Positions 43,635 to 51,559 are shown, numbered from the stretch's first letter. The stretch is DNA of 64,000 bases from Qipengyuania sp. S6317L1 (GCF_023015615.1 NZ_JALKAJ010000002.1:434001-498000), one strand, 5' to 3'. Numbers and translations are program-made. Notes: generated from the sequence alone by a model not told the origin.

Positions 43635-45286
43635 TCCTCGCTGACAAGAGCGCGATAAAGATCATCGAAGGCGAGCAGGCTTGCAGCAATTTCCTGGCGC
43701 AAAGCCGCGCTGGAAAAGCCGGGATCGTCAGCCAGCCGTTCGCGGTAGCGGGTAAGTTCTTCGACAATCCCGATTGCGCCCACATTGATCGCAACACCCT
43801 TGAGGCTATGCGCGGCGCGAGAGAGTTCTTCTGGATTGCCGGATTTGGCCGCTTTCAGAACCTCTTCGCCATAGTCACTGATGTCCTTTTTGGCGGCCTC
43901 ACGCATGCGGTCGCGATAGGATTGGGGCAGATCGAAGAAGACCCGTTGAAACAATTCATGGTCAAATCGCGCATTGACCGGCTGCACCGATTCCCTGCCA
44001 ATCAACGCCGTGCGGATCGCCGTTTCAAGCTCCTCGCGGCGCACTGGTTTGGTCAGACACGCAGTCATACCCGCCAAGATCAGCTCTTCGCGTTCGGTTT
44101 GCAGGCTGTGGGCCGTCACGCCGATCACCGGGATGCGCGATGCTGGTCCACTCATGGCGCGAATGGCCTGTGTCGCCTGTTTACCATTCATGATCGGCAT
44201 CATCGCATCCATCAAGATAACGTCAAAAGACTCAGAACGCACAGCTTCAACTGCTTCTACGCCATTGGTCACAATGACCGCTTCATATCCCATAGATTGA
44301 AGCATGCGTTCCAGTACGTAGCGATTGCTTTCCGTGTCTTCAGCCAACAACACCTTGGGCGCTTTGGCGCCGGCCTCTAGCTCATCGTGCTCTCCAAATG
44401 AGACATCGGGGGCGAGCATTCCCTGTGCGGCTGCTCCCTGATTGCTCTGCTGAAACAGCCTTGATGCGATTTCAACCAGTTGATCGGCAGCTTCCCTGAC
44501 GACATCGAAGTCCTTCGATCGCTGAGGCAGTTCATCCGCCAACAATTCGAGCCCGCCGTTGAGGGAATTGAGAGGAGTGCGGATTGCGTGCGCCATCTCG
44601 CTGAGAAACTCCGTGCGCGCTTTCAACGCCTGTGCGGTTTGCTGCTGTTGTTCGGTAAGCTCACGGCTAAGGTCATTAAGTTCGCGTACGCGGCGCTCGG
44701 CGCGCAATTGCAAGGCACGCACAGTGCGCTCATTCGCCCTGCTCAGTGTGATGTCACGCACCGTGCCATAAACGCGCGAAGAGGCTTCTTCGCTACCTGC
44801 ATCGCGCCTGATCGTCCAGCTGAGCCAATGTGTTGCGCCCGTGTCAAAACGAAGGATGCGGTGTTCAAATCGGTGCTCGACACCCGGCTTCAGCTTTGTG
44901 AAGAACGCGATGCCGTCACGCATGATCCGCTCCCGATCGAGAGGATGGAGCGCCTCGACCAGCTTCTCGAGTGACCCTTCGGTGCCGTCTGGAAGTCCGA
45001 GCAGACTGCCCGCCCCCTCCGAGGCCGTGAATTGCTTGCCCTTCTCCCCGTAAATCGTCGCCATTTGTCCCGTCGTCTGGGCGGCTAGTAGTTTGCGGCT
45101 TTCAATATCGAGCTTCTTGATGAGCTCGCTTTCGCGCTGACTCAATTCCCTGTTAGCGCTGTCGAGTTGGCGCATCCGTCCTTCGAGCGCATTTTCCGCA
45201 TCCAGCAGCGCCCGTTCGGCCCGGTCGAGCCGGACTTTCAGGATGCGAACCTGTTCATCTACTGGAAGTTCCTCAAGACTGCTCAT
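43631..45286 (-). CDS. PAS-DHp-REC-HPt phosphorelay protein lacking the kinase ATPase domain
   Basis: 551 residues, no membrane helix. Order: coiled coil (~1-75), PAS (~75-185), coiled coil, DHp-like helix pair with H233 in MAHAIRTPL, receiver (309-430; E316/D317, D360, K413), and HPt with H493 in AAHSLKGVAINVGA. Only ~30 residues lie between the DHp helices and the receiver, so the HATPase_c domain is absent. The residue after H233 is alanine instead of the usual glutamate (H-E) needed for autophosphorylation. It therefore probably cannot phosphorylate itself and may relay phosphate from the full kinase encoded just upstream, whose gene it overlaps by 14 nt. The HPt would pass it to a separate response regulator. 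Confidence 0.85.
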   Translation of the reverse strand: MSSLEELPVDEQVRILKVRLDRAERALLDAENALEGRMRQLDSANRELSQRESELIKKLDIESRKLLAAQTTGQMATIYGEKGKQFTASEGAGSLLGLPDGTEGSLEKLVEALHPLDRERIMRDGIAFFTKLKPGVEHRFEHRILRFDTGATHWLSWTIRRDAGSEEASSRVYGTVRDITLSRANERTVRALQLRAERRVRELNDLSRELTEQQQQTAQALKARTEFLSEMAHAIRTPLNSLNGGLELLADELPQRSKDFDVVREAADQLVEIASRLFQQSNQGAAAQGMLAPDVSFGEHDELEAGAKAPKVLLAEDTESNRYVLERMLQSMGYEAVIVTNGVEAVEAVRSESFDVILMDAMMPIMNGKQATQAIRAMSGPASRIPVIGVTAHSLQTEREELILAGMTACLTKPVRREELETAIRTALIGRESVQPVNARFDHELFQRVFFDLPQSYRDRMREAAKKDISDYGEEVLKAAKSGNPEELSRAAHSLKGVAINVGAIGIVEELTRYRERLADDPGFSSAALRQEIAASLLAFDDLYRALVSED

Positions 45287-46769
45287 CGGCTATCCTGTTC
45301 AACAGTTCGGGCAGTTGGCGCATCATGGCACTGCCCGGTATGGTCATGATCGGGGCTTCCGCCTCCCCGTTGACCTCAATGCTCTGGCGATCATCTGCGA
45401 TTACGATGATGCACGAAGCGAAATTCCAAAGTTCGCGCGCAATAGTGGACCTGCTGTTCGCATCGCACAGAATTACGAGGGGACGCAGTTCTTGCTGATG
45501 GTCACCCAAGTCATTTTCGCTGGTCAGCACCCTCCAGCCCGAATGCGCTGCCACCGCTTCCGCCTGGATTTGCTTGGTTGCGGTCTCCATCGCGATAAAG
45601 ACCCCTCCCTTGGCCCCGTCCTGGTCGTGCCGGGCGGTTTCGTCCTTGGCCGACTTAAGAGGAAGCAGGATAGTGAATGAGGTCCCCCGCCCCACTTCGC
45701 TGTCGACTTCGATCTCACCGCCCATTGCGTCGACCAGATCGCGGGCAATGGAAAGGCCTAAACCTGCCCCGACCGAGCGCCCCAGCGAGTCTTTACCGCT
45801 CGTGTCGAACGGGTCGAAAATGGTGTTGAGGCGATGTTGGTCCATGCCTGATCCAGTATCCGACACGACAAACACCCATTTTTCCTCATCATCGGCGGGC
45901 GGCGCGACATCGATGGTCACGGCGCCTGCTTGTGTGAATTTGACGGCATTGCTGACGAAGTTCGCCAGCACCTGCTGAATTCGTGCCGGATCACCCATGG
46001 CTTGATCATCGCAAACAGCTGCAACCTCGATGCGGAGGGCTTTGCGGCGGGCCAGGGGCCGAAACAGCTCGGCCACCCGCTGCGCCAGCGCGCTTGGGCG
46101 AAATCTCTTTTCTTCGCGTTGCCCGTCATCGTGCGAAAGCTGTGCTTGCTGGAGGATTGCATCGAGCGTGTCGAGCAAGGCCTGACAGGAATCTTCCATC
46201 AATTCGAGCGCGCGCTCTCGTTCGGTTGCAGAACGCTCGCGTTTTAGCTGATCGATGATGCCCAGGACGCCTCCCAGCGGAGTGCGGATCTCGTGAGATA
46301 CGGCTGCAAGAATGTTCGTGCGAGCCTCAAGTTCGGCTTGGGCTTTGTCGCGTGCTTCGATCAGGCTGCGTTGCGCTTCCTTTTCGCTCGTGACCTCCTG
46401 CAGGATGCCGTAGAATGCGATCAGGCCTTCCTTTGCCACCGGATTTTCAAAGGCTGCAATACCGCTTATGCGCTGTGTTCGCACCACGCCTTTTGCGGTC
46501 ACAACATTGGTTTCGAACGCGAAGTCTTCCTTTGCCTCGATGATGTCATCGACCGTCTTGGCAAAGCTCTCGCGCTCGTCGTGCGGCACAATCTCCGGAA
46601 GACGAGCCAGCGGGATGGGCATATCGTTGAGCCCGATATTGCTTCTGACCCAGGACGAAAACTCGATAGTGCGACGTTTGGGATCAACGACGAAGTGCCC
46701 CATACGGGCTGACGCATGCGCCCGTTCAAGGAACAGCATTTGCTGTTTCAGCTCATAGATTGCGTCCAC
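45273..46769 (-). CDS. Cytosolic PAS sensor histidine kinase with degenerate C-terminal receiver-like domain
   Basis: 498 residues, no membrane segment. PAS domain ~15-130, short coiled coil, HisKA with H159 in AAVSHEIRTPL, HATPase_c with N box 264-280 (IQQVLANFVSNAVKFTQ), G1 DTGSGMD (304-310) and G2 GAGLGLS. The last ~110 residues look like a receiver fold (alternating hydrophobic strands, VFIAMET...LRPLVILCDAN), but the acidic pocket is missing, so it is probably a pseudo-receiver. It is coupled to the ATPase-less relay protein and is the only complete kinase of the polysaccharide locus. As a soluble kinase it is a candidate partner for H-NOX. Start is a GTG; an ATG at codon 11 is an alternative. 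Confidence 0.86.
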   Translation of the reverse strand: MDAIYELKQQMLFLERAHASARMGHFVVDPKRRTIEFSSWVRSNIGLNDMPIPLARLPEIVPHDERESFAKTVDDIIEAKEDFAFETNVVTAKGVVRTQRISGIAAFENPVAKEGLIAFYGILQEVTSEKEAQRSLIEARDKAQAELEARTNILAAVSHEIRTPLGGVLGIIDQLKRERSATERERALELMEDSCQALLDTLDAILQQAQLSHDDGQREEKRFRPSALAQRVAELFRPLARRKALRIEVAAVCDDQAMGDPARIQQVLANFVSNAVKFTQAGAVTIDVAPPADDEEKWVFVVSDTGSGMDQHRLNTIFDPFDTSGKDSLGRSVGAGLGLSIARDLVDAMGGEIEVDSEVGRGTSFTILLPLKSAKDETARHDQDGAKGGVFIAMETATKQIQAEAVAAHSGWRVLTSENDLGDHQQELRPLVILCDANSRSTIARELWNFASCIIVIADDRQSIEVNGEAEAPIMTIPGSAMMRQLPELLNRIADEQS

Positions 46770-46972
46770 ACTTCGATCCCGACCTCTGGTGCTAGTCTTC
46801 GGTCAAGTAATAGCAGGATTGGCTGAACAAACCATCAAGGATGACCGATTTGGAGCTAGCACAAAATGTAAATTACTGTTCGCTTCTATGCACTCCAAGC
46901 CTCGAGCCGATAGAAGAACGGTCGTGCAAATCGGCTTGCGACCCGCAAAACGCATCAATTGTGTGAGTGGTT
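46770..46972. other. Region upstream of the histidine kinase gene, up to the element boundary
   Basis: About 200 bp of chromosome between the kinase start and the left att site. It should hold the kinase promoter. I see no sigma-54 element here; a TGCAAATCGGCTTGCG stretch near 46926-46941 only loosely resembles the enhancer sites. No gene is visible. Confidence 0.35.
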
Positions 46973-46988
46973 AATGGCGGAGAGACAG
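46973..46988. repeat. Left attachment site (attL) of the integrative element
   Basis: AATGGCGGAGAGACAG, identical over 16 bp to 54076-54091, where it forms the 3' end of tRNA-Ser plus 2 bp. It is the tRNA fragment displaced by integration. Confidence 0.88.
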
Positions 46989-47081
46989 TCCGCCTAGATA
47001 GCTATTTATTCAATTGAATTAATTTGATTAGATTCAAAGCCATCTATAATCCCCCCACAATTCTCCCCACGTTCACTGCTC

Positions 47082-47414
47082 TCACCAGTCGGTATGTCGC
47101 CATTCGGGAGGCTTGGTTGTGCGCGCCTTCAATCGCTTTTCCTCCGAGTTGACTATGAGTCCCGTCACACCCAACGAGACTACAGCGATGGAAATGGCAC
47201 CAACCGCTTCCCAAAAAGCGTGAAGGTCAAAAGTTGTCAGCACATAAATTCCAAGCCCCAGCATGATAGGCCAAATGAGTTGGCCTCGCGCGAGCGCCAG
47301 CTCCTCTGCCAATCGTGACCGATCCTCGACTAGATTATGCGTTAACTCATCGTGATAGTTCTCCAATCGACTCTCAAGTCCAACTAGATGCCTTTGAAGG
47401 TCATTGTTCGTCAT
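47082..47414 (-). CDS. Small membrane protein with N-terminal coiled coil, unknown function
   Basis: 110 residues. The first ~45 are charged and heptad-like (LQRHLVGLESRLENYHDEL, then a second helix). Two hydrophobic helices follow (LIWPIMLGLGIYVLTTF and AVGAISIAVVSLGVTGLIV) and a basic tail. It is not a known family to me. Last gene on this strand before attL, 16 nt after the nuclease gene. Confidence 0.6.
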   Translation of the reverse strand: MTNNDLQRHLVGLESRLENYHDELTHNLVEDRSRLAEELALARGQLIWPIMLGLGIYVLTTFDLHAFWEAVGAISIAVVSLGVTGLIVNSEEKRLKARTTKPPEWRHTDW

Positions 47415-47429
47415 GTTCCACTAACTCCC

Positions 47430-47819
47430 TCAGTTGCACCAACCCCTCCTATTGCCCCACTTACGGGCAAGCCCTTCATCCACCAGCCGCGCGCCAAGTG
47501 AATATTCCCGGCGAGACACTACGGCTAAAATACGCCCATATCGATCCGTCCCGCGCGTCTCCAACCGAAACGGTCCAGCATTGAGCAATTGGGCAAGCCG
47601 CGCGGTGGAAGCTTCAGCACTTCTCTTTTCCGCAGCGCATAGCGGGTTACTAATCTCTGGCGCGTCAATATCGGCAATCCGGTACTTCACCCGATCAAGC
47701 CAAAACGTGTCGCCATCCACAACGCAAGTGACCCGCCGACCCGCGCCGCAAATCGGGAATTGCTTGCCAGACACTTCCGCTGCCATCGTCAAACTTGTCG
47801 CTAGTGCCAATGCCAGCAA
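47430..47819 (-). CDS. Secreted thermonuclease-like protein (SNase fold)
   Basis: 129 residues. Short signal peptide (MLALALATSLTMAAEVSG), then an SNase-type core: CVVDGDTFWLDRVKYRIADIDAPE with the metal- and phosphate-binding residues (D in GDTF, R in YRIADIDAPE, D and E of DAPE) and RGTDRYGRILA with the second catalytic arginine. Paired cysteines near both ends suit the periplasm. TTG start with an exact AGGAGG site, which overlaps the stop of the upstream gene. It probably degrades nucleic acid in the periplasm or outside the cell; its use to the element is unknown. Confidence 0.82.
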   Translation of the reverse strand: MLALALATSLTMAAEVSGKQFPICGAGRRVTCVVDGDTFWLDRVKYRIADIDAPEISNPLCAAEKRSAEASTARLAQLLNAGPFRLETRGTDRYGRILAVVSRREYSLGARLVDEGLARKWGNRRGWCN

Positions 47820-47828
47820 ATTCGCCTC

Positions 47829-48128
47829 CTAATTGCGCCGCTCAGAGCGATATGCGGGCGATGCAAGGCCATCCGCAAGCTCTGCCCCCGGAAACGCCCT
47901 CACAAAAGCCGTAGCGGCCTCAGTATCTCGAAAATAGAACGCCGCCGTACTGCAAGCCATTCCCGGCTGGTTATGGCAAGCGTGATTGAACGCCCCGATA
48001 TTCTCATTCAGCCAAGAGTGCATATTGTCCAAAAGCGAACCAAGGCCCCCGGCTGGAACCCGCACCTTCACCCTTACAGGAAAAGCCAAATCATCTCGCT
48101 TTGCTTGCCGAATCGAATGTCGTGACAT
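47829..48128 (-). CDS. Small conserved-looking protein, unknown function
   Basis: 99 residues. A basic N terminus (RHSIRQAKRDDL) is followed by VRVKVRVPAGGLGSLLDNMHSWL and a compact domain with FNHACHNQPGM and AFYFRDTEAATAFVRAFPG, which suggests a small alpha/beta fold. Two cysteines and two histidines lie close together in the middle. No assignment. Directly coupled to the downstream nuclease gene. Confidence 0.55.
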   Translation of the reverse strand: MSRHSIRQAKRDDLAFPVRVKVRVPAGGLGSLLDNMHSWLNENIGAFNHACHNQPGMACSTAAFYFRDTEAATAFVRAFPGAELADGLASPAYRSERRN

Positions 48129-48202
48129 GATTGGAACAATACAAGAACATAGGCGAACGGCAACGAACTTGCATCATTCGAGAATTTAGCTAGGCTGAGG
48201 AT

Positions 48203-48580
48203 ATGAGCAACCCTTTCATGGATAAGATTTTTGTCGGCAACCCAGTCGATATTGGAACCAGCGCAAAGCGCTACAGCAATTTGCTTATGGCAGGCGAAGA
48301 ACCAACACTTGAGTTTAAAGGCCTTCGCGATGGGATGGTTTTCACAAACAAACGGATATTGGTTTGGAATGCTCAAGGAATCACGGGCAAGAAAACTGAG
48401 GTAACCTCATTTCCTTGGCGCTCAATCACTGCTTACGCGATTGAAAATTCTGGCACTCTCGATCTTGATGCAGAGTTGAAAATTTGCGGTTCAGGCTGGG
48501 GCGTTTGCGAGGTCCAAATGACAAAAGGCACCGACGTTTCTGCTGTTGCAGAGGCATTTAATTCGCATCTGTTGGCCTAA
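48203..48580 (+). CDS. PH-domain (bacterial PH-like) protein
   Basis: 125 residues. The centre reads LRDGMVFTNKRILVWNAQGITGKKTEVTSFPW, the strand-turn pattern 'G-x-x-x-TNKRIL...' typical of bacterial PH-like domains that include SHOCT and YokE-type proteins, followed by an ITAYAIENSGTLDLDAELKI strand pair. A helix (VSAVAEAFNSHLL) closes the fold. No membrane segment. Divergent from the 99-residue gene. Role unknown. Confidence 0.7.
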   Translation: MSNPFMDKIFVGNPVDIGTSAKRYSNLLMAGEEPTLEFKGLRDGMVFTNKRILVWNAQGITGKKTEVTSFPWRSITAYAIENSGTLDLDAELKICGSGWGVCEVQMTKGTDVSAVAEAFNSHLLA

Positions 48581-48611
48581 ACTCTTTTCGGTAAATTCTT
48601 ATTTTTCGCTT

Positions 48612-48627
48612 CGCGCGCGCGCGCGCG
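48612..48627. repeat. (CG)8 alternating purine-pyrimidine tract
   Basis: Eight CG dinucleotides in a row lie in the gap between two convergent element genes, flanked by T-rich (TTTTTCGC) and A-rich (GAGAAAAA) bases. It could form Z-DNA or a hairpin; such tracts also slip in replication. Confidence 0.8.
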
Positions 48628-48687
48628 GGAGAAAAACTGACTTAGCGATAAAACAAACGATTGCCCCCGGTTTCCAGCCGCAAAGCC

Positions 48688-49329
48688 CTAGAGATTGCGC
48701 CACCCCTTCCCTAGCTCTCCGGTGAGCCGCGCCATAGTCGCACTCATTTCGAGCGCGCAAAGCTCATCTAGGCGCAAGTATTCTTCAAAGTGCCTGTCAT
48801 AGGTCCGCTGCCACATTCCTTTAGGCCTTCTTGGGAAATTGCCCCAGCCTTGCGGACACCCCAGTTTCTTTTGAAGCCGAAAGAGCATTTCAAAGGGCCT
48901 ATCTCGCGCCGCGTCTCTTTGTGATTGATAGCCAAGCCGCCAAGCCTTGCGAGACGCGAACCGATCACCGCCGGGGGGAAGGTAAAGCTTGCCCACGCGA
49001 ATACCCCGATAGGGGCAAATCATCCACCAGCGTTTCCCGCCAAAGTTCGGCTGGGTGAAGGTCAAAGCGATTGTCTGATTGACACACTCCGCATCATCGC
49101 CTTTACTGCGTGTGTAGGTGAGTTTCAGCCGCTCGCTTCCCGGCTCGTGCATCAAGGCGTGATAGCCAATCGATCCGCTGGGAGAGCCGTTGCAAGACCA
49201 GCTAAGCGTGCCCGCTTGGGAGGTGCCGCTTTTTGCTAGACCTCGGCGCAACATCCACGCCAAATCGATCCGCAAGCAATGCTCAGCGATTGGCCTTCCG
49301 CCATAGCGCCCAGAACCGTATCCGCCCAT
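48688..49329 (-). CDS. Mobile-element protein with GGYGSGR start, unknown function
   Basis: 213 residues. It opens MGGYGSGRYGGRP, then RIDLAWMLRRGLAKSG, and has WMICPYRGIRV, TQPNFGGKRWW and a C-terminal Arg/Tyr-rich helix region. I recall proteins with this opening as common hypothetical genes of proteobacterial elements, with no known role. The first two-thirds look beta-rich with a few Cys residues, and the last third is helical and basic, so nucleic-acid binding is possible. Confidence 0.6.
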   Translation of the reverse strand: MGGYGSGRYGGRPIAEHCLRIDLAWMLRRGLAKSGTSQAGTLSWSCNGSPSGSIGYHALMHEPGSERLKLTYTRSKGDDAECVNQTIALTFTQPNFGGKRWWMICPYRGIRVGKLYLPPGGDRFASRKAWRLGYQSQRDAARDRPFEMLFRLQKKLGCPQGWGNFPRRPKGMWQRTYDRHFEEYLRLDELCALEMSATMARLTGELGKGWRNL

Positions 49330-49499
49330 CCAAGTGACATAGGAATCGGCTGGAATCTCAGCCAGACATTTTCCTAAATCATTAGAAGTTTTCTGCTTTT
49401 GGAACGCCTAGAAACTAAATCGAACCCGTGATCGATTGCGATTACGACTCTTGCATGTATTAGTGCATCTCTCTTCAGCCTAATCCTCGCGAGAAATCA
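49330..49499. promoter_or_regulatory. Divergent promoter region in the element
   Basis: 170 AT-rich bp between the GGYGSGR gene and the 313-residue gene. TTGCGA (49436) and TATTAG (49458) with a 16-bp spacer could drive the rightward gene. GGCTG-gaatct-CAGCC near 49349 is a short inverted repeat. Confidence 0.35.
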
Positions 49500-50441
49500 T
49501 TGGCAAAGCACGTAAACACCACAATCCGTTACGATGGTCCCGCGCTTAAGGGGCACGAAATGGACGTGCAAGACCTCGCCCCAGCGCTTCTTGCCTTGGC
49601 CGAGATTGCTAAGACTGCGAATAAGCAGGTCAATGGTGACCGTGCTTCCATCAAAGTTCTTGTGAACGCTGACACCGAACAAAAATGCTTCCAATTAGAC
49701 CTAAGCTTAATCCAATCTTGGATGGATCAAGCATCAATGCTGATAGGCAAAGACAATGTGGCGACAGCACGTCAAATTGCGGAGATAATTGGCTTGGCAG
49801 GTCCGCCAGCGGGCGGGCTTTTTTGGCTCTACAAGCGCATCTACGGCAAACCGCGCGAAGACGGTGAAGACACGACGGTTTCCTTTGAAGCTAATGAGGC
49901 AACCGGAACCACTATCATAAACATTAATGGAGACGGAAACTCTATCGAGGTTTCAAACCAAACAGCGAAGCTTGCGCAAGACCCAAGGGTCTTACAGCAC
50001 GTTAAGACTGTATTGGAGCCACTGCACCAGCCGGACTACGAAGACTTTACGATTTTGACTGAAGACAAACCTCTCCTTCAAATTGATCGTGAGGAAGCTC
50101 GTCACATCAAGTCGCGAGCGCTTCCATTGCCAAGTGAAACTGAGCCAGAAAGCTTTGTTTCGATGGTCGATGGCCAAGTTGAAATTGTGACTGCGCAATA
50201 CAAGGGCTCCGCCCAATGGGGTTTATGGTGGACCGGACGCACGCGCCAAATGAAAATTGACGATGAAAGATGGTTAGAGCGGTTTCAAAATGGTGACGAA
50301 CCAGACGCAAGGCCGGGAGCTTGGCTAGACGTGACGATGGAGATTACGCAGCCCCGAGACAAGAAAAGCCCACCATCGTTTTTAGTGAAGCATGTGAAGC
50401 AGATTATCCCGCCGCCGGATCAAGACGACCTGTTCGAATAA
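49500..50441 (+). CDS. Element cargo protein of unknown function
   Basis: 313 residues. It opens TTIRYDGPALKGHEMDVQDLAPALLALAEIAK, then VNGDRASIKVLVNADTEQKCFQLDLSLI. A short hydrophobic stretch, IIGLAGPPAGGLFWLYKRI, near residues 96-115 may be one membrane helix. A beta-rich part follows (GTTIININGDGNSIEV), and the C-terminal 120 residues resemble a small beta-barrel-like domain (LPSETEPESFVSMVDG... and AWLDVTMEITQP). No family assignment. TTG start is the best in frame. It stands alone on the plus strand in AT-richer DNA, like a cargo gene added later. Confidence 0.65.
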   Translation: MAKHVNTTIRYDGPALKGHEMDVQDLAPALLALAEIAKTANKQVNGDRASIKVLVNADTEQKCFQLDLSLIQSWMDQASMLIGKDNVATARQIAEIIGLAGPPAGGLFWLYKRIYGKPREDGEDTTVSFEANEATGTTIININGDGNSIEVSNQTAKLAQDPRVLQHVKTVLEPLHQPDYEDFTILTEDKPLLQIDREEARHIKSRALPLPSETEPESFVSMVDGQVEIVTAQYKGSAQWGLWWTGRTRQMKIDDERWLERFQNGDEPDARPGAWLDVTMEITQPRDKKSPPSFLVKHVKQIIPPPDQDDLFE

Positions 50442-50507
50442 CAGCGTTTTCTGATGCGTTTTTAAGGCCCGCTAGTTTCATAACACCGTCAACTCTGAGC
50501 GAGACAT

Positions 50508-51233
50508 CTATGCCAGGTTGCGCGTCCACCCGCACCGCTTGCCAACTATCTCACCGCCCTCGCCAAAACGCCCCAATCCCAGCCGTTCGCCCGTTTCAGC
50601 CTTTCCTGCTTTCAGGAAATAGCGCACCACATTTGCCGCATTTACGCGCGCGCGGTCTTCACTACTTTCCTCTACTTTAGAGAGCCGCCCACCGATCACC
50701 GTCACCTTGCTAACCCCGGCGCGATATGTGCCACCAGCCGCCATTATCCAGCGCCGTGTGCGGTTTCTCAGGCTCATTCCGGCTGGCAGGTGCATCAGGA
50801 TATGGACGTGCTCGCCTTTCCCGCTCGCCCGCTCTCTCACCCAAATCACATAGGCATCGCCGCCCTCGCGCCGCGCTTGTTTCTTCACAAGGTCAATCAG
50901 CTTGCCAACAAAGCGCGCCCCGTCCCCCGGTTCGATCCCTGCCAGCCCATAATGCACCGTCCAATGCCGTTGGAATGTCCGCCCGCTATCAAACGCATTG
51001 CCCGCCGCTCGCATCAGCTTTTCAATCTGGGCATCGCTTAGATGATAGCTCACCCTATCGGCGCGGTTTCGAGCACCGCCCCATGTGCCTTTGGGAGCCT
51101 TATTCGGCTGGGCAAGGTCGCAACTTACAGTAGGACTATAGTTTGCAATCCCCGTGCCAGTTTTGGGCGATTGCCCGTTTTCCGCCGTTATTAAACCGCT
51201 ATCAAGCGAGTGCGGCGAAGCTGAATCTGACAT
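50508..51233 (-). CDS. HUH-type replication initiator / relaxase-like protein
   Basis: 241 residues. A region of strands leads to YVIWVRERASGKGEHVHILMHLP. HVH at 142-144 is the HUH metal site, and about 60 residues later NAANVVRYFLKAG has Y205 as candidate nucleophile. This order (HUH then YxxK) matches single-tyrosine rolling-circle Rep proteins. It would nick DNA for replication or transfer of the excised element. The preceding residues, HWTVHYGLAGIEPGD, could be the upstream motif. Last in a five-gene minus-strand set. Confidence is moderate because I recognise motifs rather than a named family. Confidence 0.65.
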   Translation of the reverse strand: MSDSASPHSLDSGLITAENGQSPKTGTGIANYSPTVSCDLAQPNKAPKGTWGGARNRADRVSYHLSDAQIEKLMRAAGNAFDSGRTFQRHWTVHYGLAGIEPGDGARFVGKLIDLVKKQARREGGDAYVIWVRERASGKGEHVHILMHLPAGMSLRNRTRRWIMAAGGTYRAGVSKVTVIGGRLSKVEESSEDRARVNAANVVRYFLKAGKAETGERLGLGRFGEGGEIVGKRCGWTRNLA

Positions 51234-51301
51234 CGCGGTGAAGTTTCAAGATTGGCAAACGGGGCGCGGCAATCCGGCTGGATCGAAGCGCCCCGCTCGC
51301 T

Positions 51302-51559
51302 TTAGCCTTGAGAGCCGCTTTGAGGCCCTTGGAGAGCCTTTGCCTTCGCGTAGGCGGTCAAAGCGTTGGCAAGGCCCTCTACGGACTCCACAGGCAGGGT
51401 CACACCCTTTGCCGTTGCCTTGTCGCCATGCTGGCCAGCCCAGAGGCGAAGCTCAAAGAACAAGCGTCCTTTGTATTCGCGCTCACCAGCGACCAGCCGC
51501 CCGTCATGCTTGTCCAATTCCCAAACGGGGGGAGAGGTGAAACCGGGAAGCTCGCTCAT
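51302..51559 (-). CDS. Small PC4/p15-like protein
   Basis: 85 residues. EYKGRLFFELRLWA...KGVTLPVESVEGLANALTAY follows the pattern of the PC4/p15 single-stranded DNA-binding fold (G-R-x-x-x-x-hydrophobic-R, then T-x-K-G-h-x-L-x-x-E-x-h-x-x-L). That would suit a Rep neighbour. Its ATG overlaps the stop of the upstream gene (ATGA). Confidence 0.5.
   Translation of the reverse strand: MSELPGFTSPPVWELDKHDGRLVAGEREYKGRLFFELRLWAGQHGDKATAKGVTLPVESVEGLANALTAYAKAKALQGPQSGSQG

Noticed and set aside
43631-45286. Phosphorelay protein as a broken histidine kinase
   Set aside because: The frame is open and well conserved in motif order through HPt; only ~30 residues separate DHp and REC, so no decayed ATPase is present.
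31554-46769. Exosortase (PEP-CTERM) polysaccharide system, suggested by the PrsR-like regulator
   Set aside because: No exosortase, PEP-CTERM protein, PrsK-type membrane kinase or PrsT was found in the window; the kinases here are cytosolic.
46770-46972. Third sigma-54/enhancer region upstream of the histidine kinase
   Set aside because: TGCAAATCGGCTTGCG is only loosely similar, and no -24/-12 element with correct spacing is present.
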